Shown in pieces: positions 22,442 to 34,754 of a stretch of DNA of 64,000 nt. A program made the position numbers and the translations under genes. The notes under the pieces were generated by a model. It did not search any database, was not told the DNA's origin, and worked only from the letters and a program-made list of their open reading frames with translations. Location of the stretch: the NCBI GenBank assembly GCA_034401795.1, contig CM067369.1, positions 133,891,350 to 133,955,349 of the forward strand, in the 5' to 3' direction. Source of the stretch: Chaetoderma sp. LZ-2023a (lineage: Eukaryota > Mollusca > Caudofoveata > Chaetodermatida > Chaetodermatidae). How positions within the stretch are numbered: the first letter of the stretch is position 1; every line of letters begins with the position of its first letter.

Positions 22442-23271
22442 TGACATGCTGAATATTTTGAACAAAATTTGACTGAAAGTTGTTAGTGGCTTAGCTTTGT
22501 TTGAACAAACTTGAACTTCTATTCAGCCAATCATGTTCCCTTGAGCAAACTTGGTTCAGTTGCTGTCCTAGATGATCTAGATGATCTTTCATGAGTTTTG
22601 AATCGATCACCCAAGTGGTTTTTGAGATTTTTAGACATTTCTAAAAATCGGTCAACATTTAACATGGCAGCTATACTAGCCAAATTGGCCGATCAGCTTC
22701 CTTTGAACAAACTAGGATCTCTATTCCTTAAGGATGTTCCTGCCAAAGATAGTTGAAATCGGCCCAGTGGTTCACGAGAAGACATTTAAAAATTCTCATT
22801 GTATGGCTGCCAAATCATTTATCTGACAATTTCAAGTGGCAAATCTGAAATCAGCATTCCCAACAACCTATATACAACCAATTTCGGCTTCAAAATCCAT
22901 CAAAATAAAAAATCTAATATGACCGCCAAACATGCTACATTTTGATTGGTCCACAAAACGGCTTCTGCACTGGTCTTAAGAACTGTCCATTTGCAGGCCA
23001 AAGGAATCTCCATTTGCTGGCCAAGAGAAGAGTACTTTTTCAAATTTACTACAGGAATGCAGGCCTCGATAAGCGAGTCAATCATTCCAGTGGTAAACTT
23101 GGGTGATCGATTCAAAACTCATGAAAGATCATCTAGATCATCTAGGACAGCAACTGAACCAAGTTTGCTCAAGGGAACATGATTGGCTGAATAGAAGTTC
23201 AAGTTTGTTCAAACAAAGCTAAGCCACTAACAACTTTCAGTCAAATTTTGTTCAAAATATTCAGCATGTCA
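22442..23271. repeat. Large inverted repeat, about 176-bp arms that read identical
   Basis: Left arm 22442-22617 and right arm 23097-23271 are exact reverse complements as far as I can read, around a loop of about 480 bp. Each arm starts with a PalC half (TGACATGCTGAATATTTTG) and continues into older dispersed-repeat sequence ending GAATCGATCACCCAAGT. The loop's right end (22953-23097) is a copy of 21901-22046. Confidence 0.85.
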
Positions 23272-24465
23272 GGCCATGTTTTTTTAAGAATCAACTTCCC
23301 TTGAAAAACCTTTAATGGTTCGATCTGTTCAGCGGTTCTGGAGAATAAGTCGTTTTTTGTCAAAACTACCTTATCCAATATCACACACCCCAAGTGGTTT
23401 CAATTGGCCGATTGGTTTGAACAAACTTGGTTGCTGCCAAATATAATTGATATCAGCCCAGTGGTTCTTATGAAGCAGTCATTTAAAGAAAAAAGTTGAT
23501 GGACGGATGACAGATGGACAATGGACAGGCGCCATATCATTAGCTCACTTGGTCTTTCAGGCCAGCTAGGTGAGATGAGTTGCTTCCTTAGGCAATGAAA
23601 AATGGGGACCCTGGTCAACCGAATAGACAATAACTCTGAGGTTATTTCCAAATTTGAGGGGACTACATGCGTATGACATCATGACCCCTCCCAGAAATAA
23701 ACACTGCAAGAAACAAAAAGACGTAGCCACCATTGTTGCCGATGAATAGGCAAATGGATTGTTAGTTATCCGAAGTTGGGCGGATACATATGGATGGGGG
23801 CTCGTCACTATAGCTTTGCTCACTGATGACTAACCTGGTCTCAAGACTGAATGCAGCCTTCAACTTTTGTCAATTAAACAGTTGCTGTGCATAGGTTGTA
23901 AGAGCAGTGAACGATCTCAACTTATGGGGACTGACCTAGGAGTGTGTCTGGGAGGGCATTGTACATAGAGAGAGGGGGAGGGGAGGGGGGGGGGGGAGAA
24001 GGGCACATGACTTCCCTCAGAAAGTAAAAACCACTTTAGCAAGTAATGATTAATGTTAGAACATTTAAACTTCAAATATAAAATCTTGATTTTATACATC
24101 ATAATTAGATTAATGTATTACTGTTTATTTTGGGGGAGGGGGAAATAACATTTGGTGTCCTTACACGCTTCCAAATTATCGGGGGTGGGGGGGGGGGCAC
24201 TTCCCCTTGTTTCCCCCTCCCCCGAGCTCTGTTCCAACACACATAACAAGTTATTGTTGTTTCATCATACACACAAACCAACTGTCACTGAACTTGTTCC
24301 ATAAGTAAGACTTTTACAGAGATCAAACATTTATTTAAGAATATAAATCAAATTAAAATTGATCGATAACTCCAGACAATGTCTCAAATTGATAAAAAAA
24401 AAGAAGTTACACTATACCTTTAGAAATCTGTTTCAAAGTGTACTATGCCAATATAGCTTTTCATT
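23272..24465. other. Old repeat sequence, no gene
   Basis: Contains a dispersed-repeat tail at 23500-23575 ('TAGCTCACTTGGTCTTTCAG') and G-rich tracts near 23975 and 24182. No supported coding frame. Confidence 0.5.
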
Positions 24466-24699
24466 TTAACCCTTCAATGGTAAAATCTGGTTAAGTCAAA
24501 ATATTTGTTTATTGAATGTCCATTTGCAGGCCAAGACAAGACTACCTTTGGAAATTTATGACTGGAATGACTGGCTCGATTATCAAGCCGGTCATTAGTG
24601 ATAAATTTTCAAAAAATGTCTTCTCTTGGCCTGCAAATGGACATGCCTCAAGACCACTGCAGATGCCGGTTTTGGCTGGCTTGACCATTAAACGGTTAA
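24466..24699. repeat. TtaaB fold-back element
   Basis: TTAACCCTTCAATGGTAAAA at the left and TTGACCATTAAACGGTTAA at the right, with TTAA on both sides. The internal arms carry 'GAATGACTGGCTCGATTATC'. Confidence 0.75.
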
Positions 24700-25029
24700 C
24701 CACACTACTCTGTTTACTTCAAATGGTATTACACTATAGTTACCATTGTTATGACTGTTTTTCAAATGATTTTACAGAAGGTAGGTTTAAAATGCCTTAG
24801 GCAGCAACAACTTTGAGCCACCTTATCTGCAAGTTTTTCAGCAGGTTCTAATTTATCTCCTGCGAAAGGCTCTGGCCTTTGTAATCTTAGAATGGAATGG
24901 GTAAAAACAGCTACTGCATCGTGCACACATGCTAATTTTTTTAAATGCCTGAATTGCTGCTACATAATAAAACATGCATTTATTCATATGTATGATTACT
25001 GTATTCTGCGGCTGTAGTAGTAGAAACAT

Positions 25030-27395
25030 CCTACAGCTGCAATCAGTCCTTCTTCATTTTTGCCCACTGTGTCTTTTCTTCAGCCGTACTTCTTATCTTC
25101 CATTCTTGACTTGAGTGTACCGAGTCCTGCTTTCTTGAGGTCACCTCGTAGCATGCTTAGCAGATTTATGCAATGACGTCCTCTCCTGGCTTTGTATTTG
25201 CTGGCTCGGAGTAGGGCGAATTCCAAGGCTCTCTGTGCTGATGTCTCTTCTGGCATCCTTAGCACATGGCCAAACCTGGACCATCTTTGCTGGGCAACCT
25301 TTACAGACAGTGGCAACATATTACACATCTTGTATAGACCATCATTGGAAATTATGCTGTCTGGCCATCAGTGTCCAGTGATGGTGCGTAGGTGTTTGCG
25401 GTGGCAGGCATCGAGTTTGCCTAGAGCTGCCTTTGGAGCTGACCAGCTGTTACAGTTATATAGTATCAAGGATACACAGGTTGCATTGCATAAACCTAGC
25501 CTTTTAATCAAGGGTATCTTTGATCTACGAATCCATAGCTTCCAGAAGGACTGGAAAGCTGTTCCCCATGACGCAGCGTGCAGCAATATTAGCAGTACTG
25601 CAAAGCAGTGAGCCCAGGATTTTACTTTTCCTCCATGGTTCACGGCCACGAAGCGGATCATCATTTTCTTTAGTTTCATGCTTTGTAGATAGGTATATGT
25701 GGGTGAACTCTGTTTTGGATTCATTTATAGGGATTCTCAATTTTTAGTTCGCTTGCAGCTATTGGTAGAAGTTCGTCAAGGGGTTTCCTTTCCTCATCTA
25801 TGAAGTCCACATCATCGGCATATTCCATCTTTAGCGGCATACCCAGTATTGACACTGAGGGTAGAGGAGGTGGTGTGTGTGTGTCTTGTGGAACTTTCCC
25901 GTACAGATTTCAATGCAGCAGCAAGGTAACAGGTGAAAAGCACCGAAGATAGACCATCTCCCTGTGGGTAGCCGATTGATGCCTCAAACTCTACAGACTT
26001 CACTGACTTGACTCGTACTCTTAGCTTGGTGTTTGCAAGCAGTAGTCTCACTAGTCGTAGCTCATCGTCATTGCAACGGGCCTGGCATAGTACATCTAGG
26101 ATCTTTGAGCGCTTAATTGTGTCAAAGACTCGTGACATGTCAATGCCCATTTTGTGGAAATCCCAGTGTTTGGACATAACTACTGACACAAGCATGCGTT
26201 GAGCCCATAAAATGTCTGCGCAGCTGAGTCCACGTTTGAAGCCACTTTGACATGATCCAATGAAGTCATCGATCTTGTCTCGGATGCGGCATAGAGTAAC
26301 ATTAGATATGAATTTCCGTATGCTGTTGAGGAGCACAATGGGCTGCAAATTGACTGGGGGAGGGGGGGGGCAGGTGACTTCTTGGGCTTGGGTAGTGCGA
26401 TAAGGGTGCCTTGGCTTACAGCGTCGATGGGAAGGTGGTGCATAAAAGCTGAATTAATTAGGCACATGATCGGTTTTGAGATAATGTCACTTGCATATTT
26501 GAATAGTCCATTGCTCATGCCATCAGGTCCAAATGCACGTCCATTTTTCAGGGCTTTAAGTGCCTTCTCAATGTCTGCTGTTTTAATTGGTGTTAGTAAT
26601 GGCCTGGGGTCTCCTGAGAACGGATGCAAGGGCTCATCATCGTGGTCAGTGAACTGTTCTTTGAACCATTCTCGGATCGCCTGGGCTTTGCCTGGGTCAG
26701 TCCTGCTAAAGTGTCATTCAAAGTTGTGTACATTGAGTGGTGGTGTGTAGTCAGTCACTCTCAGGGCCCGGGCTGTCATCTGTGGCAGTGATTTCATCTG
26801 CTAGGGAGTCTGCTTGTTGAATAGCAAGATCTTTTAAGCGTTCGCTAATGTGGTGCAGAATGTTATTGCGCTCCCGGCGTAGTTTGGTGCGGTCGTCACT
26901 TTGGCCACTTTGATAGATGCGCAGCCGTAATGCTTTCTGCTCTGCTGACAGTTTTACTACTAGAGGGCCGTCAGTATACCCAGTTTGGTTGTTTTTAAGA
27001 ACAACTATGGACTATGGTGCTGGTAGCTGATGATTCCATAGATTTCAGTATTTTGGTTAGGGCTTTGTTCGGATCGGAGCTGATGTCGATATTAGCTATT
27101 TGCTCCTTGAGAGCCTTTTTGTATGAGATTTGAGTGTTAGTGTCGCTGATGAGCTTGGATAGGTTGTAGGTGACTCTATCCTCTTGCCTGGTATGGCATT
27201 TATACATCAGTTAGAGATTGTTCATCTGAAGGCGTGTAATGACTGGGTTATGGCCGGAATTGAGGTCTGTGCCTCCATATGAACGAGCATTCCGAAGTAG
27301 GGGGTTTGTTTCTGTCTTGCATAGTATGACGTCTATCTGATTGAATACAGCTGTTGTAGCCTTAGAACATTTTGGGGCTTTGCGATCACATTTGC
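25030..27395 (-). mobile_element. LINE remnant (family X), copy 2
   Basis: In element orientation (27395 to 25030): an endonuclease C-terminus (NQIDVILCKTETNPLLRNA, then SYGGTDLNSGHNPVITRLQM, resembling the SDH box of apurinic-type LINE nucleases), a linker, RT blocks (LKNGRAFGPDGMSNGLFKYA, IALPKP, GSCQSGFKRGLSCADI, YPQGDGLSSVLF) and a C-terminal part (RRWSRFGHVLRM-like 'QQRWSRFGHVLRMPEET'). It is broken into several frames by stops and indels and lacks its 5' end, so it is inactive. It lies in the last intron of ANAPC4 in the same direction. I cannot assign the clade. Confidence 0.8.
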
Positions 27396-27441
27396 GATAT
27401 ACATTTCTATATATAATTTATTTAATTTCTCAGGTGTTAAC

Positions 27442-27600
27442 TTAACCATTTAATGGTCACGGATGGAAAAATGTCTTCTGCATGATCTTGAGGAATGTCC
27501 TTTACAGGGCAAGAGAAGACTATTTAAAAAAATTTACCAGTTTATCGGTAACTGAGCTAGTAATTCCATCTGTAAATTTTCAGAAATAGTCTCATTTCAT
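27442..27600. repeat. TtaaB copy, right end lost
   Basis: Starts TTAACCATTTAATGGTCACG; the right arm stops after 'AATTTTCAGAAATAGTCTC'. Confidence 0.55.
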
Positions 27601-27664
27601 AATAACTATTCAGATGATATAACATGTCATTCATAGACAATGAATGACATTTTAAGCTTCTTAT

Positions 27665-27965
27665 CATTCCGTGAAAAAGTAGTTATTGGTTTGATTGGCA
27701 TCTATTGAGTCCCCGATTCCAGGTCCCACTCAAGCCATATCTAGGCTGGTTTATATTTCAGTCTATTATTGGTAACTGCCCCAGTTTCACACTGGTACCC
27801 AGTTATACTCCTGGGTGGAAAGGCAGCGAGGCGTGAAGGAGATTGCCTATGTTTCCACCGATTGCTCGTATACCACCTGATCGCTTGGCAGTCGAGCGGA
27901 ATTTGAACACTGCCCGGCTGATTACCAGTCGATCCGTTAAACAGAAAGATATCCAGGCTTTAATA
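27665..27965 (-). mobile_element. tRNA-derived SINE, copy 1
   Basis: On the minus strand the head reads 'GGATCGACTGGTAATCAGCC' then 'GTGTTCAAATTCCGCTC', resembling the anticodon arm and B box of a tRNA, perhaps tRNA-Thr with anticodon GGT. The body has 'CTTTCCACCCAGGAGTATAA' and 'TGGGTACCAGTGTGAAACTG'. A second copy is at 41012-41283, where the body matches but the B box is missing. This SINE type is known from molluscs. Confidence 0.6.
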
Positions 27966-28029
27966 GCTAAAATATTGATCCATTTCTGCAATCTCTGACG
28001 GCTACCAGGATTTACTTTTCAACCAATCA

Positions 28030-28480
28030 CAATTATGCTTATAGAGGTGCCACACATCTATGGTTTGGCAACCATGTACAGATAAGCTGTTGAATATTTT
28101 GAAACTAATCAGTCAACAGCTTACAGTTGAAAGGAGAATCCTTTAGCTATGCCCGCCTATCTCTAGATTAGCTCCACCTATGCTTTGCCAGTTTTGGGAT
28201 CAAATGATCCCTACACTCTCTGAATCTCATATTTTGAAACCAATTTGACTGGGTGCTGTTGCTGCCTATCGTGAAATTAGTTTCATATTCAACAGCATGT
28301 TTATTAAATAGTAAAGACATACGATTCGTACAACAACAATTCGTACATCATCAATTACGCACCCGTGATGAACTTATCCACATTATTCATGACATCATTA
28401 ATTATGACATCATCCTACATGTCACACGGTTAATTATGATGTCATATGCTCATTGATGGATAAACTGTAAACTTTAAAAT
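28030..28480 (-). repeat. Two overlapping PalA copies, reverse orientation
   Basis: A shortened hairpin at 28088-28121 is followed by another near 28230-28300, then 'TTTATTAAATAGTAAAGACA' and 'CATTAATTATGACATCATCC'. The second may have inserted into the first. Confidence 0.55.
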
Positions 28481-28766
28481 ATTCAACATGATAGTTAACT
28501 GTAAACAATAGTTTTAAAATATTCAACATGATAATTATTACGTAATAAAGAATGTGCTGTTTTGGCACTTATAACACACTACACACCTAAAAAGCAAATG
28601 CTTGTGACACAGATAAGTGAATGTGTCATGAAATGAATGAATGATATGGAATCTATACATGATAATCTATCATTAAAATACAACATCTGAGATGAGATTA
28701 GGATCAGGTTAATAGAAGCTAATATTACATGTGTAAAGGCATTCTTAACATAAACAACCATATATA

Positions 28767-30423
28767 CACCTGTGCAAAAGTTAAGCACCACCCTATTTTT
28801 ACGCACATGCGAGGGTATATTCATGTGCTATGAAGAAAGCAATAGCATAAACATTTATGTACCCATCCATCTTAGTGCAAGAGGTAATAATGCAACTAGA
28901 GGAATGCTGATTATGATGGTGGGGAAACACCGTATGTTTTTGTTTGAACTTGAAAACGAGGCCTGAATATGGTTACGTTGACACAACTGACAACTATTGC
29001 CCTACAGTTGACACACGTGGCTAGATTGTCATTAATGGTGTCTGAAAACGAAGTTTAACATCTGTGCACGAGTTTGAGACTGTCATTATTAATACCGGGT
29101 ATATCCACCTTGTGCCTGGATGACGGCCTGGACACGACGTCTCATGCTGGTCACCAACCGACTGATACGCCATTGTGGTATTCGTTGCCATTCAAGATGG
29201 AGTGCGTCTGTAAATTCCTGTAGGTTCTGCACAGGAGGATCCCTCCTTCTCACCATGTTTCCCAGAATGTCCCAGATATGCTCAATAGGGTTCATGTCAG
29301 GGCTCCTTGCTGGCCATGGTAGGGTTTCGATGGCATTCTGGCGGAGGTATTCATGCACAGCTCTAGCACGATGTGGTCGGGCGTTGTCATCCATGAATAT
29401 AGGGTGGGTTCCAGGTGCATGATTTACAAAATGAGGGACCACAACTCTATCCAGTATGGAATCTTGATATCTTTGTCCATTTAGTGTTCCAGGTACAGTC
29501 AACAGATCCAGCTTACAATCAAATGAGATGCACCCCCATATCATAACGGAACCTCCACCAAATGGCACTTCTTCCATGATGTTACGTTGGTCGTACGCCG
29601 TGCGTCTGGACCTCCATACACGAGTTCGACCATCTGTGGCATGAAGCAGGAACCGACTTTCATCGGACCAGTGTACCCGTCTCCAGGATCTCATGTTCCA
29701 GTGTCTTCTTTTGTTGCACCACCTCAGACGCTCCTCTTTGTGGTGTGCAGTGAGGAGAGGACGTCTGGCAGGTCTCCTAGCTTTCATGCCAGCAGCATAC
29801 AGTCTCCTTTTGACGGTAGACATTGACACTCTATTGCGCGTTTCCCATTGCTGGCTGAGCACTCTGCTGTTGGTGAATGGATATCTCCTAACAAGGCGTA
29901 CTAGGGCTCGATCATCACGGGCAGTAGTCTTCTTCGGTCTTCCAGATCTAGGCCTGTCCTTCACCTCATTAGTTTGCCCATGTTTTGCAATCAAACGACT
30001 GATTACAGTATGGTTAATGTTCAGCTGTCTGCCAATCTCTCTGCATGACATACCAGTGGTATGCATGCCTATGATTTGCCATTTCACACGATCACTTAAC
30101 CTTCGTCTTGCCATAGCGGTTCACAATCAAGAGCTAATTCTCTCTGTACAAATAAACCACGGTCATGAACACAAAATTCCTTAGCTTGTCGCCTAAATCT
30201 GTATGTAATGTTCTACACCTCAAACTGGACTTTTACATAACTGAACACGTGTGCTGTTTCCCGCCACGCACGGACATCAAGCGGCGTGAAGTCATGCATG
30301 CATGTGCATTTCGTACTTGGAATTATGTCAGCTAACGCGGGGACAAAAAGTATGGCAGCCTAGTTGTACCATCATGTTTCTACGTTCTATTGTTTTTGCT
30401 GGTGCTTAACTTTTGCACAGGTG
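28767..30423 (-). mobile_element. Tc1-type DNA transposon, copy 1
   Basis: A 1657-bp element with 24-bp terminal inverted repeats beginning CACCTGTGCAAAAGTTAAGC, flanked by TA on each side (target duplication). It contains one open transposase and has no internal damage that I can see. Confidence 0.9.
29089..30114 (-). CDS. Tc1/mariner transposase (DD34E), copy 1
   Basis: 341 residues, the usual size for Tc1 transposases. An N-terminal helix-turn-helix pair (REIGRQLNINHTVISRLI, then STVKRRLYAAGM) is joined by a GRPKKT linker with a basic AT-hook-like look. The catalytic residues are Asp in HWSDESRF, Asp in FMDDNARPH and Glu in NPIEHIWD, with 34 residues between the second Asp and the Glu. 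A GGGSVMIWGC motif lies between the first two. The frame is open from ATG to stop. It differs from copy 2 by seven substitutions and one missing residue there. The protein would bind the inverted repeats and cut and paste the element at TA. Confidence 0.92.
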   Translation of the reverse strand: MARRRLSDRVKWQIIGMHTTGMSCREIGRQLNINHTVISRLIAKHGQTNEVKDRPRSGRPKKTTARDDRALVRLVRRYPFTNSRVLSQQWETRNRVSMSTVKRRLYAAGMKARRPARRPLLTAHHKEERLRWCNKRRHWNMRSWRRVHWSDESRFLLHATDGRTRVWRSRRTAYDQRNIMEEVPFGGGSVMIWGCISFDCKLDLLTVPGTLNGQRYQDSILDRVVVPHFVNHAPGTHPIFMDDNARPHRARAVHEYLRQNAIETLPWPARSPDMNPIEHIWDILGNMVRRRDPPVQNLQEFTDALHLEWQRIPQWRISRLVTSMRRRVQAVIQAQGGYTRY

Positions 30424-30499
30424 TATAAGTATATTTGAACAGTAGAAATGATTGATCAGCAATCGATTTATAGCACACCTTTAGTAAATGTACATATCA

Positions 30500-30830
30500 C
30501 TCGTTATAGTCCAGGTTGGAGAATGTGGGATAAACAGTAAGAATCATCATAATCAATTACGTCATGAAAGATGTAGCAAAGTGATGATGGACTAAGCATT
30601 GTTGTCCGAATTGTATGTCTTTACTATTCAATAAACATGTTGTTGAATATTTTGAAACTAATTTGACTGGGCACTGTTAAATTAGTTTCAAAATATTTGA
30701 CAGATTAATTTTCTGGAAATTGAGATTCAAAGAGTGCAGGGATCGATCGATCTCAACATGGGTGGAGCTTAGCTAGAGATGGGTGCGGGGTAGCTTAGAA
30801 GCTGTATTCCTCCATTGCTATTCCAGTAAT
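30500..30830 (+). repeat. PalA repeat with shortened core
   Basis: Core 30641-30703 lacks the GCTGCC loop, so the arms almost touch. Flanks 'TTTACTATTCAATAAACATG' and 'GGGATCGATCGATCTCAACA' are typical. Confidence 0.7.
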
Positions 30831-30879
30831 TGTTAATCCGTGTGACATAACCAACCAGATCATGACCTGTTACCTTTCA

Positions 30880-31633
30880 ACGTGGTCAAGCTCAATATAG
30901 AAAATGTCTCTTCATGCCACCAAGATAATCATCTGCGCGATGTGAACACTTTTGCCGACCTCTGAAAATTCTGTTTTACTAAACCTGAAATATCTCGAGA
31001 ACGGATGGACTGATTTTGATTCTGCGTACTAAATGGATGGGGCCAGAACATTCTACACCATAGGGTTATGAGATCTGATGCCAAATAAGCTTGCTATCTG
31101 CTGTTGAAGTTTGAAAGTGAAAATTTTCATTTTGTTCATCACACAGATTTCTTATATTTTTTTGCTGCTGGTGGATAACTATGTTCCAAATTACGAAACT
31201 ACATTGACATTCTCTGACCAAGGGGAGTTCCTTTCTCCCAAAAATTAGTACTGGTACCTTTTACCCATAAGCGGTAATCATGACCTTTGACCCCAAAACA
31301 AAGAAAGCTTTTTAGGACCCCAAGGGTAACATTTTTAGCCAAGCATGGTGGTTAAATTAGACCAAAACTCTAGGTGTAGTCGCACTTCAAGATCAATACT
31401 GAATATTCCCATACATTTCCTATGGGACATTTTTGTGTATGGAAAGACAGATTTCTCGGAAACAATACACCAGATCCAAATTCTGATGGATAATAAAACA
31501 GTCCTACAAGTGTCCCAACTTTGGATATAATCAGCTAAAATCTCTAGGAGTAGCATTTTTCAAAATTCTAATGAAAAATTTCTGAAAACAATAATCTGTT
31601 TGCACACAAATTAATAAGTATTTAACAACCTGC

Positions 31634-31709
<76 letters not shown>

Positions 31710-32090
31710 ACCGCCTCAACAAATCTTTAATAACTACGAAACTACTGCTCCGATATTGACAGGGAACCGCTCATCTTGTTTGAAATTGAAAACTAGCATG
31801 AAGAGGAAAAAAATTTTCATTTCAAGAACCTCAGAAATTGTCATTACTTATTTCTAATTTCTGGAAATTCTGTTTTACTATTAGTATTCGAATATCTTGA
31901 GAAAGGATCAACCGATGTTGATGCTATTAAGTGCAAAATGGACACGTCAGAGCATAATACACCCCGAACAGTTATTTTTTAGATCCGATGCCAAATAAGC
32001 CTGCTATCTCCGGGTGAAGTTTGAAAGTGAGTTTTCATTTTGTCCATCACAAAAAGGTTTTTTCTCTTTGAGCACATGTGAGTTCATATG
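30880..32090. repeat. Diverged direct repeat with (CA)n tract
   Basis: The segment around 30965-31150 ('ATCTCGAGAACGGATGGACT', 'CCAAATAAGCTTGCTATCTG') recurs at about 31855-32060 in diverged form ('CCAAATAAGCCTGCTATCTC'). Between them are a (CA)n run at 31635-31708 and anonymous sequence. No gene. Confidence 0.6.
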
Positions 32091-32510
32091 CTGTAGGCAG
32101 CAACAACTGTCAACAATCAATGGAGGGATCCAATCGGTCACTCAAGTATATGATGTCATAATCAGTTAGGTAAAAATATATAGTGACGTATCTATCTCCG
32201 TCATGAACATTGAAGTCTGTCAAGTGTAAGAATTGTATGTCGTTGATGGATTTACTCATTTAATGAAGATTTTGTTGAATATTTTGAAACTAATCTGACT
32301 AGACGTTGTTACTGCCATAGCCAGCAACAGCACCCAGTCAAATTAGTTTCAAAATATTCAACAATTTACCTGTATGGTTATCTTGAAATTGAGAGTCTGG
32401 GAATTCAGGATTCAAAGTATATAAGACAATCCCAATATGCGCAAAAGTGTGGGAGAAGCTTAGCTAGAAATTGGCGGGTCATAGCTAGAAATGGATCCCT
32501 GCATTAACAC
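32090..32510 (+). repeat. PalA repeat
   Basis: Hairpin core 32273-32363 with long paired arms and flanks of the family type. Confidence 0.7.
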
Positions 32511-32940
32511 ACCAATGTGATCCATTAATTTAGCATACACACACACATATACCTGTACATTATTAAATTACATATAGAATTTACTAACTGGTATTACTGA
32601 ATAGAGTTTAAAACATCGAAATAAAAGTGAGCAGCGGTGGAACAATCTTACCCGAATTGCGAGATCCATGAATTGTATATCCTGGATCTTCAAGTCTTAC
32701 TTCTTCCTTCTAATTTTAGTACTACTATCCACTGTATGGCCCATCCCCATTATGTCATACCACCTGGAATGTGGTAGACCTCCATGCTTTTCAGAAAATG
32801 AGTATTAGGGAAAAGCTGATATTGTATATACTATATTGGTCTGTGTACAATTGACGAGCAGAGGCACCAATAAGCAATTGCCTACACAACAGTTACCAAA
32901 AGATTAAGTTGCATAAGGTAGTGATACATGCAACGCTTAC

Positions 32941-33049
32941 CACACATGCCGTTTTTCGTGTGCCGCTAACGGCCAGTGAAGTGGCAGCCATGTTTTGTAG
33001 GCACTTCCAACCAGCAGGATCTATGTATGAGCTCACATTATGTATTGGA
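32941..33049 (-). CDS. ANAPC4: ANAPC4 penultimate exon
   Basis: Minus-strand acceptor TTTTTATTTCAG at its start and donor GTAAGC at its end. One leading base completes the split Ile codon from the exon at 44408-44581; then 36 codons read PIHNVSSYIDPAGWKCLQNM and AATSLAVSGTRKTACV, ending in phase 0 to join LSSSRRR of the last exon. The remembered human counterpart is IPTRTMHFEKHWRLLESMKA then AQYVAGNGFRKVSCV, aligned without gaps around the Trp and the Arg-Lys. The introns on both sides are more than 10 kb and made of repeats. Confidence 0.8.
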
Positions 33050-33149
33050 CTGAAATAAAAATGAAAGTTAGATACAATGTTTAAATGAACATTGAAAGTC
33101 TAACTCATAAAGATTGGACGAAATCTGACCATAGAACACATCTGTGCTC

Positions 33150-33520
33150 GCTACTGTGGTGAGCTAATGTATGGATCCGATCTGCTATAACTTAGGGGTC
33201 TAATCTATCGCTCAAGTAATTGGCCTAATAATCAAATACATCACATGTTAGCTGACATCATAATCAATATGATAAAGTATTAACAAAAATTTTAATGTCT
33301 GTCACAAATGTGGATAATTTGTATGTTTTTAATTGACTTATGAGCTGTTGCTGCCAAAGCCAGCAACATCTCTCAGTAAAATTAGTTTCAAAATATTTAA
33401 CAGCTTAACTACATAGTTCCCTTGAAATTTATGTGCTGGGAATTCAGGCTTCACAGTTTCAAATTGATTCCAGCTGAATACAGCACATATAAAACATGGG
33501 CGAAGCTTAGCTAGAAATGG
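33150..33520 (+). repeat. PalA repeat, left arm of core damaged
   Basis: Right arm and loop are at 33340-33404; flanks with 'ATCATAATCAATATGATAAA' and 'CATGGGCGAAGCTTAGCTAG'. Confidence 0.6.
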
Positions 33521-33537
33521 ATCTGATCATTGACCCA

Positions 33538-33975
33538 TTAACACTCAAAAGAAAATTTCAAATTTCTCATAGAAAATGTCCATTTACAGATCAAGAGAAG
33601 CCTATTTTTGAAAATTTATCACTGGAATGACTGGCTCAGTTATCTAGCCTTTGATTCCAGTGGTAAATTAAAAAACCCCATATTCTCTTGGTCTACAAAT
33701 GGACATTTCTCAAGATCACTGCAGAAGCCGTTATTGGCTGATATGAGTTAATGATTAGGCTGACCAAAAATAGCTTCTGCAGAGATTAGGAGGAATCTCC
33801 ATATGCACACCAAAATAAAACTATTTTTGACAATTTATCACCGAAATGCCAGGCTTTGTAACCGAGCCCGTCATTCTTGTGATAAATTCTTTAAAATAGT
33901 CTTCTTTTAGTCAGTAAATAAACATTTTAACTAGGAAATTTCAATTTTCTTGACCAAATTTGACTAGTAAAGTGT
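33538..33975. repeat. Two adjacent TtaaB copies sharing a TTAA
   Basis: Copy one spans 33538-33751 and copy two about 33748-33975; the TTAA at 33748-33751 serves both. Confidence 0.65.
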
Positions 33976-34309
33976 TACTACATGTACAGGTCAGGTGGTA
34001 TATATACATCTATCTTTGGAAAGGTGTGTGTAGAGGATTAGGAACACAAAAAGTAGAGTTTTTCAACATGTGGTTCTTTATCAAGCGCATATCTTAACGA
34101 ACCCACTACCTTATCGCACCAAAAGCAGGTGTGCCTTATATATACTGATTGACTGACTCTTATTTGTCTATTGTCAACAGTGGCAGGTGGTTTTATGAAT
34201 CAACAATATCCTGCAATATGGGTCATAAAGCACGCTGTCATAAACCATTTCATTTCAAATTATCAAAAATCAGCTTTCATGGAGGCTAAATATAAAATCT
34301 GTCAACTCC

Positions 34310-34385
34310 CTTGAAAACAACTTCCCTGAAAGTTGTTGCTACCAACAATAAGTTAAACTGTTCTCGAAATAGTCAGCTAGGATGT
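34310..34385. repeat. PalC hairpin, diverged
   Basis: 'TGAAAACAACTTCCCTGAAA' with 'GTTGTTGCTACCAACAA' at the centre; the arms are partly decayed. Confidence 0.5.
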
Positions 34386-34754
34386 AATTATACAAAATAT
34401 TTAAAAGTATTAAAGTTTCACTGGTGCTAAGATCGCATAACAAACTCATAATAGGGATCTTTGAGTAAATATTAAGCATGCACCTTACTCAAATTAAGTT
34501 GAGAGAAATATAAAGCTTGACTATGAACTTTAAATAAACACTTAAAAAATTTCTGTAGTCAATGAGATGTCGAGGAACGCCTTATCATATTTTGTGATGC
34601 TATAAAGTTTGGATTGCAAATCACATACATAGGCAAACACAAACTCTGTCAATTCGGCGTCGCAGGAACAAAAAGTTACTTTTAAAATATTCATGATTAT
34701 ATGGGATTCATCCATCTGGTTACATAACAATGAATTTATACGCTCGCCCTGTAA

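Noticed and set aside
28772-28966. 64-residue frame conserved in both Tc1 copies (also near 56190-56384)
   Set aside because: It includes the terminal repeat and is conserved only because the two elements are nearly identical; Tc1 elements need no second gene.
31531-31722. Cys-Val repeat frame
   Set aside because: Translation of a (CA)n microsatellite.
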